From Alteromonas naphthalenivorans (lineage in GTDB: Bacteria > Pseudomonadota > Gammaproteobacteria > Enterobacterales > Alteromonadaceae): a DNA stretch of 64,000 nucleotides. Positions 62,855-64,000 of this stretch are shown here, one piece after another. The notes beneath the pieces are model-generated. The model was given only the letters and a program-made list of their open reading frames with translations. It made no database searches and was not told the origin of the DNA. Position numbers and translations under genes: made by a program. Where the stretch lies: NCBI RefSeq assembly GCF_000213655.1, contig NC_015554.1, positions 4,464,001 through 4,528,000 of the forward strand. Direction: 5' to 3'. Numbering within the stretch: position 1 is the first letter of the stretch; each line of letters opens with the position of its first letter.

Positions 62855-64000
62855 ATGAATGTGACGCTTACCTTACTGACCTGCATGGCCTTTATGGCCG
62901 TGGTCGCCATTATTTCGTACATGAAAACGAAAGGCGAAGTGAATACCCAAGACGGCTATTTTTTAGCAGGTCGGGGGTTAACCGGCACCTTCATTGCGGG
63001 CTCGATGATCCTGACCAACCTGTCTGCAGAGCAGCTTATTGGGCTTAACGGCTCTGCGTTTGGGTACAATTTAAGTGCTATGGCATGGGAAGTTACCGCC
63101 GGTATTTCTACCATTATCATGGCGCTGATATTTTTGCCCCGCTATTTAGCGGGCGCCTTCTCCACCCTACCCGAATTTTTACGTGACCGTTTCGACGATA
63201 ACGTAAGAAGAATGACCGTGGTGTTATTTATGGTGGGTTACACCTTAATTACTATTCCCTCAGTGCTCTATTCAGGCTCTATTGCCGTTCTTCGGTTGTT
63301 CGATGTGCCTGGGTTATTGAATTTAAGTTATGAAGCCAGCCTTATTGTCACCATTATTATGGTGGGCAGTATCGGTGCCTTGTACGCCATATTCGGCGGT
63401 TTAAAAGCAGTGGCAGTGTCAGATACCATTAACGGTGTGGGCCTTCTTATTGTTGGGTTATTGGTGCCTATTTTAGGCTTAATTGCATTGGGTGATGGTA
63501 GCTTCGCGGCCGGCCTAACCACTATTGCAACAACCGAAACTGAAAAGCTTAATGCCATAGGTGGGGCGGATGACCCCGTGCCCTTCGGGACTATTTTTAC
63601 CGGTATGATATTGGCCAACCTGTTTTATTGGGGTACCAATCAATACGTGATTCAACGCACACTTGGTGCTAAGAACTTAATTGAAGGTCAAAAGGGCGTG
63701 TTGTTTTCGGGATACTTTAAAGTACTCGTGCCCTTTATGATGATGTTACCCGGGGTTATTGCGTATCACTTGTACCAAAATGAAAACCTGCAAACTATCG
63801 ACTTGGCTTACCCCCACTTAGTGAAAGAAGTGCTACCACAATACTTGTCTGGTTTTTTCTTAGCCGTATTATTAGGGGCGGTTTTTAGCTCATTTAACTC
63901 ACTATTAAATAGTGCGGCCACGCTGTTTTGTTTAGACGTATACAAACCCTTTAAGAAAGATAAGGTGAGTGATTCTCAGCTTATCCGTGTAGCCAAAATT
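62855..64000 (+). CDS. Sodium:solute symporter (SSS/SLC5 family), truncated by the window end
   Basis: 382 codons run to the window edge without stop. The N-terminus (MNVTLTLLTCMAFMAVVAIISYMKTKGEV) and the AGSMILTNLSAEQLIG, YFLAGRG and VTAGISTIIM segments are typical of sugar-transporting SLC5 members such as vSGLT. The LGAVFSSFNSLLNSAATLF segment lies near the Na+ site of these carriers. It starts 19 bp after GH31, after GTCGGAG, so is coexpressed. Probably imports the glycoside or sugar used by the cluster. Confidence 0.9.
   Translation, partial: MNVTLTLLTCMAFMAVVAIISYMKTKGEVNTQDGYFLAGRGLTGTFIAGSMILTNLSAEQLIGLNGSAFGYNLSAMAWEVTAGISTIIMALIFLPRYLAGAFSTLPEFLRDRFDDNVRRMTVVLFMVGYTLITIPSVLYSGSIAVLRLFDVPGLLNLSYEASLIVTIIMVGSIGALYAIFGGLKAVAVSDTINGVGLLIVGLLVPILGLIALGDGSFAAGLTTIATTETEKLNAIGGADDPVPFGTIFTGMILANLFYWGTNQYVIQRTLGAKNLIEGQKGVLFSGYFKVLVPFMMMLPGVIAYHLYQNENLQTIDLAYPHLVKEVLPQYLSGFFLAVLLGAVFSSFNSLLNSAATLFCLDVYKPFKKDKVSDSQLIRVAKI

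Noticed and set aside
1..64000. CRISPR arrays, tRNA, rRNA, insertion sequences, phage genes
   Set aside because: I found no regular spaced repeats, no TTCGAATC-type tRNA arm with partner stems, and no transposase or integrase.

Overview
The window looks like chromosomal DNA of a marine gammaproteobacterium of the Alteromonas / Alteromonadaceae type. The evidence is the conserved gammaproteobacterial housekeeping order (queG | nnr-tsaE-amiB-mutL-miaA-hfq-hflX-hflK-hflC; hemE-nudC-rsd; rpsF-rpsR-rplI; dnaB), moderate GC, many intrinsic terminators, LexA-, Fur- and LacI-type operators of gammaproteobacterial form, and a gene content dominated by TonB-dependent uptake, glycoside hydrolases and Na+-coupled sugar transport. 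I saw no rRNA, tRNA, CRISPR array, insertion sequence or phage genes.

Layout. 1-20.5 kb is core: hemH, an AbgT transporter, the hflC-to-nnr superoperon (minus strand) with queG divergent, hemE-nudC-rsd, then zur-cheX-yjbQ and an OmpA porin. 20.6-31.6 kb holds dnaB and the rpsF-rpsR-rplI operon, separated by about 8.5 kb carrying an ECF sigma/anti-sigma/DUF4097-like unit, a MOSC protein and an RND efflux pair. 31.8-38.1 kb is a signalling patch: two histidine kinases, two methyl-accepting proteins (one PAS-linked and membrane-bound, one soluble with a zinc-binding CZB domain) and SOS-type yebG with a clear LexA box. 38.2-42.0 kb is a GH1 beta-glucosidase / GPH transporter / LacI regulator operon. 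42.3-49.5 kb is a complete haem-uptake locus (TonB receptor, HmuY-like lipoprotein, HmuTUV ABC importer, HugZ-like protein) with a Fur-box-like palindrome. 49.9-53.7 kb is a FucP-type sugar transporter with a GH3 beta-glucosidase lipoprotein behind two LacI-type operators.

53.8-64.0 kb is the most interesting part. On the minus strand lie an aldo/keto reductase, a TauD/TfdA-type Fe(II)/2-oxoglutarate dioxygenase, a YeiH-type exporter and sulfite dehydrogenase SorA/SorB. A GntR/UTRA regulator and, on the plus strand, a TauE/SafE exporter, a GH31 glycosidase and a sodium:solute symporter (cut by the window end) follow. The two outward-reading operons share a near-identical promoter and operator: TTGACA, 17 bp, TAACTT, then a TGTCTTAT-centred palindrome. 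This composition fits oxygenolytic catabolism of a sulfonated sugar, most simply sulfoquinovose: symporter brings in the glycoside or sugar, GH31 releases the sugar, the dioxygenase splits the C-S bond to sulfite and a 6-oxo sugar, the AKR reduces that to glucose, and sulfite is exported (TauE, YeiH) or oxidised in the periplasm (SorAB). The GH31 is YicI-like rather than typical YihQ, so either the sulfoquinovosidase is of a divergent type or the substrate is a related sulfosugar.
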